NCBI RefSeq assembly: GCF_025264685.1 | Contig: NZ_CP073721.1 | Location: 6,775,501 to 6,839,500, forward strand | Length of the DNA stretch: 64,000 bases | Origin: Dactylosporangium roseum | GTDB taxonomy: Bacteria > Actinomycetota > Actinomycetes > Mycobacteriales > Micromonosporaceae | Reading direction: 5' to 3' | Shown here: one piece after another, positions 25,041 to 33,261 of the stretch | How the letters are laid out: each line of letters opens with the position of its first letter | How positions within the stretch are numbered: position 1 is the first letter of the stretch | Made by a program: the position numbers and the translations under genes | The notes under the pieces: generated by a model | Databases searched by the model: none | What the model was told of the DNA's origin: nothing | Seen by the model: only the letters and a program-made list of their open reading frames with translations

Positions 25041-25991
25041 GTGACGGTTTTGGACATGCAGACGCGGATCGCCGAGATCCGCGGCATGATGGGCCTCTCC
25101 CGGCCTCCGGCGGCGGCGTCGGGCGACGCGTTCGCGGCGGCGCTCGAGTCCACGATGGCCACGCCCGAGAGCGGCGCGGTCACCGGCGCCGACGTGGTCT
25201 CCACCGCGCGGAAGTACCTCGGCACGCCGTACGTCTTCGGCGGCAACACGCCGGAGCGCGGCCTCGACTGCTCGGGACTGGTCCAGCGGGTCTACGCCGA
25301 CCTGGGGGTCGGCCTTCCCCGGGTGGCCCGGGACCAGGCCCGCGCGGGCACGGCCGTGGCATCGCTCGCCCAGGCCCGCCCGGGCGACCTGCTCGCGTTC
25401 GGCAGCCCGGTCGACCACATCGGCATCTACGCGGGCGGCGGCAGGATGATCGTCGCACCGCACTCGGGCGACGTCGTGAAGGTCCAGGACGTGACCACGA
25501 CGCCGACCGCGATCCGGCGCATCCTGCCGTCGGCCACGGAGCCGCTCGCGCCCGCCTCGGTGGCCGCGTCGGCGATGCGCCCGGCGGCGCTGACCGGCAA
25601 CGTCCCGTACGCCGACCTGTTCCAGCAGGCCGCCGCGCGGTACGACCTGTCGCCGGCGCTGCTCGCCGCCGTGGCGAAGGTGGAGTCCGGCTTCAACCCG
25701 TCGGCGGTCAGCCGTGCCGGCGCCCAAGGCTTGATGCAGATCATGCCGGCGACCGCACGCGGCCTCGGCGTCGACGCGTTGGACCCGCGACAGGCCGTGG
25801 ACGGCGCGGCCCGGCTCCTGTCGGGCAATCTGCGCCGGTTCGGCGACCTCGACCTGGCCCTGGCCGCGTACAACGCCGGCGGCGGCGCGGTGAGCCGGTA
25901 CGGCGGCATTCCCCCGTTCCCCGAGACCCAGGCGTACGTGCCGAAGGTGAAGGCGGCGATGGCACAGTTGACGGCGAGGGGGTTCGCGTGA
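25041..25991 (+). CDS. NlpC/P60 endopeptidase - lytic transglycosylase fusion (rod-associated hydrolase)
   Basis: 316 residues with two peptidoglycan-cutting domains. Residues about 50-160 are NlpC/P60: YLGTPYVFGGNTPERGLDCS (Cys near 76), PRVARDQARAG, ARPGDLLAFGSPVDHIGIYA (His near 126). Residues about 190-310 are an SLT goose-lysozyme-like domain: AVAKVESGFNPSAVSRAGAQ (catalytic Glu near 214), GLMQIMPATARGLGV, ALAAYNAGGGAVSRYGG. There is no signal peptide, so export probably uses the flagellar system. It holds the place of FlgJ between fliJ and fliK and likely opens the wall for the rod. The GTG is preceded by GTGGAGG. Confidence 0.88.
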   Translation: MTVLDMQTRIAEIRGMMGLSRPPAAASGDAFAAALESTMATPESGAVTGADVVSTARKYLGTPYVFGGNTPERGLDCSGLVQRVYADLGVGLPRVARDQARAGTAVASLAQARPGDLLAFGSPVDHIGIYAGGGRMIVAPHSGDVVKVQDVTTTPTAIRRILPSATEPLAPASVAASAMRPAALTGNVPYADLFQQAAARYDLSPALLAAVAKVESGFNPSAVSRAGAQGLMQIMPATARGLGVDALDPRQAVDGAARLLSGNLRRFGDLDLALAAYNAGGGAVSRYGGIPPFPETQAYVPKVKAAMAQLTARGFA

Positions 25992-28864
25992 CGACCGCTC
26001 CCCTGCCCGCTACCCGGGCCGGCACCGCACCGCAGTCCCGCGGCGCCGAACCGGCCCCGACCCAGGACGACGCCTTCGCGGCAGCCCTGGCCGCGGCCGT
26101 CCACGGCCGCCTCTCGGAGGGCGCCCCGGTGCACGGCGCCCGCGACGGCCGGGACCGCGGCTCGCCGCCCTCCGGTGGCTTCGCGACGGACCGCGGACGG
26201 GCGCGGCCCCTTGCCGAACGCCGGGATCTCGACCACCAGCATGCGGCGGACGCGGTTGCCGCACGCCGCTCGGCCGACGCGTCCGCGGACCGCCGCTCGG
26301 CCGAGGCGGCGTCCGACCGCCGCGCCCGGGAAGAGGCGCTCCGGAGGTCTGCGGCGGAGGCGTTCCAGGCCGGCGGCTGGCGACAGCCGGAAAGCATGCG
26401 GCAGACAGCACGGCCCGAATCGACCCGGATCGAGTCGGCCCGGATCGAGTCGGCACAGGCCGGCGGGCCGGGCCGAATCGACCGGAACGCTCCCGGACCC
26501 GCAGAGTCGGCGCGCTCCTGGAGCAACTCGCCCGCCGGCGCGCCGCCCGCCGGCGCCGCAGCGGGTCCGGCCATCGGCAGGACGGACGTCCCGGCCGGCG
26601 TCCGGCAACCAAACGGCGCACGGCCGCCCGTCCCGGCCACGGCCCCGAACGGCACTGTGACCAACGGACCGGCGCCCGACGGGACAACCACGACCGGGAC
26701 CTCGGCCACCGGCACGACGACTGCCGGAACCCCGACCGCGGAAACCACGACCGCGGAAACCACGACCGCAGGAGCCGCGACGGCTGGAACCAGGGTCGCG
26801 GGGGCTACGGCCCCTGAAAGCATGACCATTGGAACGACGGCTGCCGGGACCACGATCGCCGCATCCGCCATCAGGGGCATGACCACCGCCGGCATGACCA
26901 CCGGAACCGCGGTCGTCGGTCGGCCGGATGGCGTCGGCACCGTGCCGGGCGGCACGGCTGCCGCGTCGCACCGGCCCGGCACCGCTGCCGGAACCCCGGG
27001 CGGCGCGACGGCCGCGGACGGGCCGAACGGTCCTGCCGTACCGGGTACCGGGGCCGCCGACGGGACGGACGGCACCGGCCCCGACGGCACCGTGCGGCTG
27101 ACAGGCCTGTCCGGCAGCAGCCCGACAGGTACCCGAGCCTCCGTCGCCGGGCCGGGCGGCACCGTGCCCGGCACACCGGCCGCAACAGGCGCACCGACGG
27201 TCACGGAAGGCGCCGCGACCGGTGCGGCAGGCGCCTCCGGTGCGGCGGCGCCGGGCGCCACCACCGACGCGCCGGCCACTACCACGACGGAGGCGCCGGG
27301 CAGTGCCACGACCGGCGCAGCGAGCGGCGCCGCGACGGGCGTGCCGAGCACCGGCGCCACGAACGCACCGAACAGCGGCGCAGCGGGCAGCACCGCGACA
27401 GACACACCGAACACCGGCGCGACGGACGCACCGAACAGCGGCGCGACCGGCGCAACGGGCAGCACCGCGACAGACACACCGAACACCGGCGCGACGGACG
27501 CACCGAACAGCGGCGCGACCGGCGCAACGGGCAGCACCCCGACAGACACACCGAACACCGGCGCCACGAACGCACCGAACAGCGGCGCGACCGGCGCAAC
27601 GGGCAGCACCCCGACAGACACACCGAACACCGGCGCGACGGACGCACCGGAACGTAGTGCGACGGGCACGCCTGGCGGCGCTGTGACGGGCACGCCTCGT
27701 GGCACCGTGACGGGCGCACCGGACGGCGGCGCGGCCGGGTCACCGGATGACATCGGCGCGGCCCGGTCGGCCGGCACCGGTGGCACCGAGCAGGCGAACA
27801 CCGACCCCGCGGGCCAGCCGGCCGCCGGCGTCGGGGAGCGGCTCGCCGGTGGAGAGCCGCAGCGCACCGGAGCGGGTGGCGACGCCGGCAGTGGCGGGAC
27901 GCAGGCCGCTGGGCCGGGCGTCACCGGTGCGGCAGCGGCCGACGGCGGCCAGGGCAGCGGCGCCCAGGGCAGCGGCGCCCAGAACAGCACCGCCCAGAAC
28001 AGCACCGCCCAGGACAACTCCGCCCAGGACAACTCCGCCCAGGACAACAGTGCCCAGAACACCGCCCAGGGCAGCGCTCAGAACAACACCGCCCAGGGCA
28101 ACGGCTATCCGACCGGCGGGGTCGTCCAGACCGGCCCCACCACCCGCGATGGGCAGCACGGCCTCACCGGCGGCGGGCAGGCGGCCGCGGCCGTGGCGGG
28201 CGCGGCGCACCGCCGTGGCGAGAGTGTCGCCGCCTGGAGCGGACCCGCCGTCGAGGACACGGCCCAGGACCAGGCCACCGCGGCCGGCGGCCGGCAGGAG
28301 ACGATAGACGTGGCCCAGCCGGGACGGCCCGCGGCCGACGCCGCCATGGGTGCCGCCCTCGCCGGAGACCGCGTGGGCACGCCGCCGGGCCAGCAGGTGA
28401 CGGCGGCGGGCGGGGCGGGGGCTCAGCAGGTACCGCTGCCTCAGGCGGCCATCGCCGGGCAGGTCGCGATGGTCCTCACGCCCCTTCGGAAGGGGCCCGA
28501 CGGGGTGCACCGGATGACCATCCATCTCGACCCCGGGGAGCTCGGGGCGGTGAGCATCGTCGCGGAGGTGCGCGGCGGCGCGATCACCGTGCAGTTGCAG
28601 GCCGGCAGCGACGCCGGGCGGGCGGCGTTGCAGGCCGCGCTGCCCGAGCTCCGACAGGACCTCCAGCAGGCCGGATTCGGCGGCTGCGAGCTGGACCTGC
28701 ACCAGCAATCGTCCCCGGGTGGCAACCCGCCGCAACAATTCTCAGGTTGGCACCCCGGGGGTCGATCTGACCAGCGTGCGCCCGAACGTCGCGCGGAAAC
28801 CCCCGATCGGGGGACGCAGCCGGTGACGGAGGACGCGACCGGCGCGCTGGATCTGCGCGTCTGA
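25988..28864 (+). CDS. fliK: Hook-length control protein FliK, very long
   Basis: 958 residues, more than twice the usual 350-450. The conserved FliK C-terminal domain lies at about 815-911: AAIAGQVAMVLTPLRKGPDG, MTIHLDPGELGAVSIVAEVR, VQLQAGSDAGRAALQAALPE and LRQDLQQAGFGGCELDL, ending with a Gln-rich tail. The rest is Ala/Gly/Thr/Pro-rich and disordered, with a charged stretch of SADRRSAE-type repeats (about 80-125), Thr/Gly blocks, a 24-residue tandem repeat (about 454-555) and an AQNST/AQDNS block (about 660-700). FliK measures hook length and switches export specificity. GTG start overlaps the previous stop. Confidence 0.92.
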   Translation: MTTAPLPATRAGTAPQSRGAEPAPTQDDAFAAALAAAVHGRLSEGAPVHGARDGRDRGSPPSGGFATDRGRARPLAERRDLDHQHAADAVAARRSADASADRRSAEAASDRRAREEALRRSAAEAFQAGGWRQPESMRQTARPESTRIESARIESAQAGGPGRIDRNAPGPAESARSWSNSPAGAPPAGAAAGPAIGRTDVPAGVRQPNGARPPVPATAPNGTVTNGPAPDGTTTTGTSATGTTTAGTPTAETTTAETTTAGAATAGTRVAGATAPESMTIGTTAAGTTIAASAIRGMTTAGMTTGTAVVGRPDGVGTVPGGTAAASHRPGTAAGTPGGATAADGPNGPAVPGTGAADGTDGTGPDGTVRLTGLSGSSPTGTRASVAGPGGTVPGTPAATGAPTVTEGAATGAAGASGAAAPGATTDAPATTTTEAPGSATTGAASGAATGVPSTGATNAPNSGAAGSTATDTPNTGATDAPNSGATGATGSTATDTPNTGATDAPNSGATGATGSTPTDTPNTGATNAPNSGATGATGSTPTDTPNTGATDAPERSATGTPGGAVTGTPRGTVTGAPDGGAAGSPDDIGAARSAGTGGTEQANTDPAGQPAAGVGERLAGGEPQRTGAGGDAGSGGTQAAGPGVTGAAAADGGQGSGAQGSGAQNSTAQNSTAQDNSAQDNSAQDNSAQNTAQGSAQNNTAQGNGYPTGGVVQTGPTTRDGQHGLTGGGQAAAAVAGAAHRRGESVAAWSGPAVEDTAQDQATAAGGRQETIDVAQPGRPAADAAMGAALAGDRVGTPPGQQVTAAGGAGAQQVPLPQAAIAGQVAMVLTPLRKGPDGVHRMTIHLDPGELGAVSIVAEVRGGAITVQLQAGSDAGRAALQAALPELRQDLQQAGFGGCELDLHQQSSPGGNPPQQFSGWHPGGRSDQRAPERRAETPDRGTQPVTEDATGALDLRV
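27347..27650 (+). repeat. 72-bp tandem repeat inside fliK
   Basis: Three full units (27410-27481, 27482-27553, 27554-27625) flanked by a 63-bp partial unit (27347-27409) and a partial one (27626-27650). Units differ at few positions. Each encodes 24 residues of the type NTGATDAPNSGATGAT plus GSTATDTP, so copy changes keep the frame. Confidence 0.9.
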
Positions 28865-28881
28865 GCGAAGGAGACACAGCC

Positions 28882-29364
28882 ATCACCACGCCGACCCCGG
28901 TCAGCGGGAACGTCAGCGACTACGTGCCGAAGACGAACGCGCCGGCCAAGAAGCAGGACAGCGACGATCCCGCCAAGCCCGCCAAGCCCGGCGGCGACCT
29001 GGGCCGGGACGCGTTCCTCAAGCTGCTCGTCGCGCAGTTGCGGAACCAGGATCCGACCGCGCCGATGAAGAACACCGAGTTCCTGGCGCAGACGGCGCAG
29101 TTCACCGTGGTCGAGAAGCTCACCGACATGGCGACCATGGAGCAGAACCTGCTCAACGCGCAGCTACAGCTCGGTGCCAGCAACCTCATCGGCAGGACGG
29201 TCACGTACACCGACGCGGAGGGCAAGGAGCACTCGGGCGTGGTGTCGTCGGCCACGTTCGCGGGCAGCAGCCCCACCGTTCGGGTCGGCGACACGGACGT
29301 CGCGCTCTCGGCGGTCAAGGAAGTCCGCCAAACCCCGGTAACCCCGGCAACCCCGGCGTCCTGA
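28882..29364 (+). CDS. flgD: Hook-capping protein FlgD, apparent ATC start
   Basis: 160 residues if translation starts at ATC 28882. FlgD motifs are LGRDAFLKLLVAQLRNQDPT and PMKNTEFLAQTAQFTVVEKL, then NLLNAQLQLGASNLIGRTV; a short beta domain follows, as in other actinobacterial FlgD. FlgD is the scaffold for hook growth. The only Shine-Dalgarno, AAGGAG at 28868-28873, sits 8 bases before ATC ACC ACG, and no ATG, GTG or TTG occurs near it in frame. The first normal start, GTG 28924, has no ribosome site and would remove 14 N-terminal residues that hold the export signal region. Confidence 0.9.
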   Translation: MTTPTPVSGNVSDYVPKTNAPAKKQDSDDPAKPAKPGGDLGRDAFLKLLVAQLRNQDPTAPMKNTEFLAQTAQFTVVEKLTDMATMEQNLLNAQLQLGASNLIGRTVTYTDAEGKEHSGVVSSATFAGSSPTVRVGDTDVALSAVKEVRQTPVTPATPAS

Positions 29365-29394
29365 CAACCCGCTGTCGAAAGGAACCCCACCCCA

Positions 29395-30618
29395 ATGCTT
29401 CGCTCACTCTTCTCCGGCATCAGCGGCCTGCGCGCGCACCAGCAGATGATGGACGTCACCAGCAACAACATCGCCAACGTCAACACCGTGGGCTTCAAGT
29501 CGTCGCAGACGGTCTTCCAGGACACCCTGAGCCAGATGATGCGCGCCGCGGGCGCGCCGCAGCCGGGGCAGGGCGGCACCAACCCGGCGCAGGTCGGCCT
29601 CGGTGTGCGACTCGGCGCGATCAACACCAGCTTCGTACAGGGCTCCGCGCAGACGACCGGCCGCGCGACGGACGTGATGATCTCCGGCGACGGCTTCTTC
29701 GTGGTCAACTCGGTCAACGAGCAGCTCTACACCCGGGCCGGCGCGTTCAACTTCGACGCCGAGGGCAAGCTGGTCACCCCGACCGGCGCCGCCGTGCAGG
29801 GTTGGCCCGCCGTCAACGGCGTGGTCAACACCAACGCGCCGATCGGTGACATCCGGCTGCCGATGGGCACGCTGATCGCGCCGCGGGCCACCACCACCAT
29901 GGTGATCGCGGGCAACGTGCCGGCGAACGCGCCGGTGAACACCACGATCCCGCGGTCGATCCAGACGTACGACGTGCAGGGCAACGTGGTGACGCTGACG
30001 ACCAACTTCGAGCGGACGGCGGCGGGCTGGGAGGTCAGCGTCAGCGACGGCACCACGCCGTCGGCACCGGTCAGCGTCACGTTCGGGCCGGACGGCCAGA
30101 TCACCGGCCCGACCTACACGGACTCGGAAGGCAACACCAAGGTCGGCCTGGTCTACGACCCGGACAGTGACGGTAACGGCGTGACGGTCGACCTGGCCGG
30201 GCTCACCGAGTACACCGGCGACACGACCGTCAACGTGCTGAGCCAGAACGGCGCACCGGCCGCGACGCTGCAGTCGTTCACCATCAACCCCGACGGGCAG
30301 TTGGTCGGCATCTTCTCCAACGGCAACAAGCAGACCGTCGCGCAGCTCGCCCTGGCCAACTTCAACAACCCGCCCGGCCTGGAGAAGGTCGGCGACTCGC
30401 TCTACCGGTTCACCGTGAACTCCGGCCTCGCCCAGGTCGGCGCGCCCGGCACCGTCGGCCTCGGCACGCTGCAGAGCGGCGCGGTCGAGATGTCCAACGT
30501 CGACCTGGCGCAGGAGTTCACCAACCTGATCGTCGCGCAGCGCGGCTTCCAGGCGAACTCGAAGGTCATCAGCACGTCGGACGAGGTGCTGCAGGAGCTG
30601 GTCAACCTCAAGCGGTAG
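29395..30618 (+). CDS. flgE: Flagellar hook protein FlgE
   Basis: 407 residues. N-terminal MLRSLFSGISGLRAHQQMMD and the rod signature VTSNNIANVNTVGFKSSQT, then VQGSAQTTGRATDVMISGDG with FFVV; C-terminal SGAVEMSNVDLAQEFTNLIV and AQRGFQANSKVISTSDEVLQ. All are textbook for FlgE. The middle holds the hook D1/D2 domains. ATG at 29395 with GAAAGGA upstream. Third gene after fliK, as in Bacillus-type fla/che operons (fliK-flgD-flgE-flbD). Confidence 0.96.
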   Translation: MLRSLFSGISGLRAHQQMMDVTSNNIANVNTVGFKSSQTVFQDTLSQMMRAAGAPQPGQGGTNPAQVGLGVRLGAINTSFVQGSAQTTGRATDVMISGDGFFVVNSVNEQLYTRAGAFNFDAEGKLVTPTGAAVQGWPAVNGVVNTNAPIGDIRLPMGTLIAPRATTTMVIAGNVPANAPVNTTIPRSIQTYDVQGNVVTLTTNFERTAAGWEVSVSDGTTPSAPVSVTFGPDGQITGPTYTDSEGNTKVGLVYDPDSDGNGVTVDLAGLTEYTGDTTVNVLSQNGAPAATLQSFTINPDGQLVGIFSNGNKQTVAQLALANFNNPPGLEKVGDSLYRFTVNSGLAQVGAPGTVGLGTLQSGAVEMSNVDLAQEFTNLIVAQRGFQANSKVISTSDEVLQELVNLKR

Positions 30619-30634
30619 TTCCTAGGAGGGCTCC

Positions 30635-30919
30635 TTGATCCTGCTCACCCGCCTCAACGGCCCGGTGTTCGCGCTCAATCCCGACCTGATCGAGCGGGCC
30701 GACTGCACCCCGGACACCGTCATCACGCTCGTCGACGGAACCAAGTACATCGTCGCCGAGTCGTTGCCGGAGCTGGTCGCGCTCATCAGGCAGTACCGGG
30801 CCTCGGTCGTCGCCGACGCCCAGCACCTGGCCGGGCAGACTCCGGACGAACGTGCGGACGCGGCCGCCGAGCGGATCAAGGAGACCAACGTCGTCCGTCT
30901 GCACCGTCGGGAGCGCTGA
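30635..30919 (+). CDS. flbD: FlbD/SwrD family motility protein
   Basis: 94 residues. It starts with TTG at 30635 after a strong AGGAGG (30624-30629). MILLTRLNGPVFALNPDLIE then TPDTVITLVDGTKYIVAESL are the family signature. Bacillus SwrD is needed for full motor torque and is also encoded between flgE and motor/fliL genes. The tail after residue 65 is charged and not conserved. Confidence 0.9.
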   Translation: MILLTRLNGPVFALNPDLIERADCTPDTVITLVDGTKYIVAESLPELVALIRQYRASVVADAQHLAGQTPDERADAAAERIKETNVVRLHRRER

Positions 30920-30924
30920 GCGGT

Positions 30925-31695
30925 ATGGATCCGGCAACCATCGTCGGCATCGTGCTGGCCTTCATCGCGGTCTTCACCGCGCAGATCCTCGAGGGCGGCA
31001 GTCCCGGCAGCATCTTCCTCCTACCGCCGCTCATCCTGGTGTTCGTCGGAACGCTGGGCGCCGCGATGGCCGGCGGGACGCTCAAGGACACCCTGGGCCT
31101 GGTCGAGTCGTTCAAGCGGGTGCTGCTCAGCAAGGCGGCGACGCCCGACGCGCTGGTCGAGGACATCGTGAAGCTCGCGGAGAAGGCCCGCCGGGAGGGC
31201 CTGCTCGCGCTCGAGGACGCGATGAAGGAGGTCCAGGACCCCTTTCTCAAGAAGGGGTTGCAGCTCGCGATCGACGGCACCGACTCCGAGGAGCTGGCCG
31301 CCATCCTCGAGGCGGAGGTGGACGCGAAGAAGAAGGCGGACAAGCAGGCCGCGACGTTCTTCACCGCCATGGGCGGCTACGCGCCGACGGTCGGCATCAT
31401 CGGCACCGTGCTGGGCCTCATCCATGTGCTGGAAAACCTCAGCCAGCCCGAGAAGCTGGGCCACCTGATCGCGGGCGCCTTCGTGGCGACCCTGTGGGGC
31501 GTGCTGTCCGCCAACGTCCTGTGGCTGCCGATGGGCGCCAAGCTCAAGCGCATCTCCGAGATGGAGGTCGCGCAGATGGAGCTGGTCATCGCCGGGATCA
31601 TCAACATCCAGGCCGGCGCGAACCCGCGGCTGGTGGCGCAGAAGCTGCGCAGCCTGCTGCCGCCGGGCGCCGCGAAGCAGAAGGAAGCCGCGTAG
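30925..31695 (+). CDS. motA: Stator protein MotA
   Basis: 256 residues with four membrane helices: IVGIVLAFIAVFTAQILEGG near 6-25, IFLLPPLILVFVGTLGAAMA near 32-51, then after a large cytoplasmic loop (KMKE-type charged residues) MGGYAPTVGIIGTVLGLIHV near 150-169 and LIAGAFVATLWGVLSANVLW near 181-200. These match MotA, with the conserved P-G motifs of TM3 and TM4. It forms the proton channel with MotB. ATG 5 bases after the flbD stop. Confidence 0.96.
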   Translation: MDPATIVGIVLAFIAVFTAQILEGGSPGSIFLLPPLILVFVGTLGAAMAGGTLKDTLGLVESFKRVLLSKAATPDALVEDIVKLAEKARREGLLALEDAMKEVQDPFLKKGLQLAIDGTDSEELAAILEAEVDAKKKADKQAATFFTAMGGYAPTVGIIGTVLGLIHVLENLSQPEKLGHLIAGAFVATLWGVLSANVLWLPMGAKLKRISEMEVAQMELVIAGIINIQAGANPRLVAQKLRSLLPPGAAKQKEAA

Positions 31696-31728
31696 CCAGG
31701 ACCTAACCGCGCTGCACCCCGCCGCAAC

Positions 31729-31755
31729 TCACGCGTCGGCCGGTCGGGCCGATGT
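31729..31755 (+). promoter_or_regulatory. Internal FliA-type promoter before motB
   Basis: -35 TCAC at 31729-31732, 15-base spacer, -10 GCCGATGT at 31748-31755, 41 bases before the motB GTG. It lies in the 101-base gap between motA and motB, so motB and fliL may be made independently of the long operon. Confidence 0.65.
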
Positions 31756-31796
31756 CCCCTCCGAGGACAGTACACACCCACGGAGGGGAGGCCGTC

Positions 31797-32696
31797 GTGA
31801 GCGGTGGCGGACACGCGGCCAAAGGCAGCGGACACAGCAAGCGCACCAAGCGCCACGAAGAAGAAGAACACGAGAACCACGAGCGGTGGCTGGTCTCCTA
31901 CGCGGACATGATGACCCTGCTCATGGTCCTGTTCATCGTCCTGTTCGCAATCTCCCAGGTCGACCAGAAAAAATTCACCGAACTCAAAAACGGCCTCGCC
32001 GTCGGGTTCGGCAACCCCTCCGTCGCCTTCAACGGCGGCGAAAGCAACCTGATGGAATCCTCCGACAGCGACTCCCCCATGGACCTGTCCTCCGGCATCG
32101 GCGGCACCACCAGCGACGCCACCGCCATCCAGGACGCCGTCGCCGCCAAGGAACGCGCCCAAGCCTCCCAACGCCAAAGCGCCGCCCAGCGCGAAGTCCA
32201 GAACTTCGAGCAGATCAAACACCAGATCACCACGGAACTGACCCGCCAAGGCCTACAAGACCAGGTCCGCTACAGCATCGACGAACGCGGCCTCGTCGTC
32301 ACCATCGTCACCACCGCCGTCGTCTTCGACGGCAACCAAGCACAACTGCTACCCACCGGCCAGCAGATCATCGCCGCGGTCGGACCCGCCATCGCCGCAC
32401 TCCCCAACACGATCGAAGTCGACGGCCACACCAACCAACTCACCGCCGGCACCGGCACCTACCCCAGCGGCTGGGAACTGTCCACCGCCCGCGCCTCCAC
32501 CGTCGTACGCCACCTACACACCGACGCCGGCATCCCCGAAACCCGCCTCCAAGCCACCGGATTCGCCGACACCAAACCCCTCTACCCCACCACCGACCCA
32601 CGCGCCGCCGGCCTCAACCGCCGCGTCGAGATCATCGTCATGTCCAACCTGCCCGCCGACACCCGCGCCCTGCTGCCCTCGGCAGCCACCGACTGA
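31797..32696 (+). CDS. motB: Stator protein MotB
   Basis: 299 residues. The single N-terminal helix WLVSYADMMTLLMVLFIVLF near residues 30-49 has the proton-carrying Asp (YAD); a plug/linker follows. The C-terminal OmpA-like peptidoglycan-binding domain shows IEVDGHTNQLTAGTGTYPSG, ELSTARASTVVRHLH, GFADTKPLYPTTDP and LNRRVEIIVM. The GTG at 31797 follows a GGAGGGGAGG site; an upstream in-frame ATG at 31752 lies inside the promoter -10 and is rejected. The base composition of this gene and fliL is slightly different (CC-ending, AAC/ACC-rich codons), a mild oddity. Confidence 0.95.
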   Translation: MSGGGHAAKGSGHSKRTKRHEEEEHENHERWLVSYADMMTLLMVLFIVLFAISQVDQKKFTELKNGLAVGFGNPSVAFNGGESNLMESSDSDSPMDLSSGIGGTTSDATAIQDAVAAKERAQASQRQSAAQREVQNFEQIKHQITTELTRQGLQDQVRYSIDERGLVVTIVTTAVVFDGNQAQLLPTGQQIIAAVGPAIAALPNTIEVDGHTNQLTAGTGTYPSGWELSTARASTVVRHLHTDAGIPETRLQATGFADTKPLYPTTDPRAAGLNRRVEIIVMSNLPADTRALLPSAATD

Positions 32697-32709
32697 GGGG
32701 AGCACCCAC

Positions 32710-33165
32710 ATGGCCAACACCGACAAGACCACCACGGACACCCCCAAACCGGGCCGCAAAAAGAAACTCGTCATGATCCTGGCCATCGCCCTGACCGCCC
32801 TCATCGGCGGCGGCGCCGGCGGCTACTTCATGTTCCGCCCCACCACCACCAAAGCCGAACCCGAACCCGAACCCGGCGCCGTCATCGTCCTCGACGCCGT
32901 CACCATCAACCTCGCCGACGGCCACTACCTCAAACTCAAACTCAGCCTCCAGGCCACCGCCGACGCCGGCGAAGCCCCCGACGGCTCCAAAGCCCTCGAC
33001 ATCGCCATCGCCCTCTACAGCAACCGCGACATGGCGGAGCTGCTGAGCAACGACAACCGCGAGAAGTCGAAGCACGAGCTCAAGGAAAAGATCGTCAAGG
33101 CGTACACGGAGAAGAAGACCAAGCTCGTCATGGACGTGTACTTCACGACGTTCGTGATCCAGTAG
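32710..33165 (+). CDS. fliL: Flagellar basal body protein FliL
   Basis: 151 residues with one membrane helix (KKLVMILAIALTALIGGGAG, about 20-39) and a periplasm-side FliL domain: INLADGHYLKLKLSLQATAD, ALDIAIALYSNRDMAEL and the C-terminal KKTKLVMDVYFTTFVIQ. FliL supports stator function and links motor to the export apparatus region. ATG 14 bases after motB. Confidence 0.94.
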   Translation: MANTDKTTTDTPKPGRKKKLVMILAIALTALIGGGAGGYFMFRPTTTKAEPEPEPGAVIVLDAVTINLADGHYLKLKLSLQATADAGEAPDGSKALDIAIALYSNRDMAELLSNDNREKSKHELKEKIVKAYTEKKTKLVMDVYFTTFVIQ

Positions 33166-33227
33166 CCCCGACCGGGCGGATCTGGGGGTTTTTGCGAAAC
33201 CTCCAGGTCCGTTTCGGCCGTTTTACG

Positions 33228-33254
33228 TCAAGCTGCACCCGAAAAGACCGATGG
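33228..33254 (+). promoter_or_regulatory. FliA-type promoter of the fliM operon
   Basis: -35 TCAA at 33228-33231, 15-base spacer, -10 ACCGATGG at 33247-33254 (first base differs), then exactly 7 bases to the GTG at 33262. The mRNA would start at the codon, although a GGAG also lies between. Confidence 0.65.
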
Positions 33255-33261
33255 TAGGAGA

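Noticed and set aside
27347-27650. Regularly spaced repeats as a CRISPR array
   Set aside because: The 72-bp units are contiguous, without unique spacers, and encode an in-frame peptide repeat in fliK; no cas genes are near.
31752-31796. Upstream ATG start for motB
   Set aside because: The ATG lies within the promoter -10; the GTG at 31797 has a strong ribosome site and suits the MotB family start.
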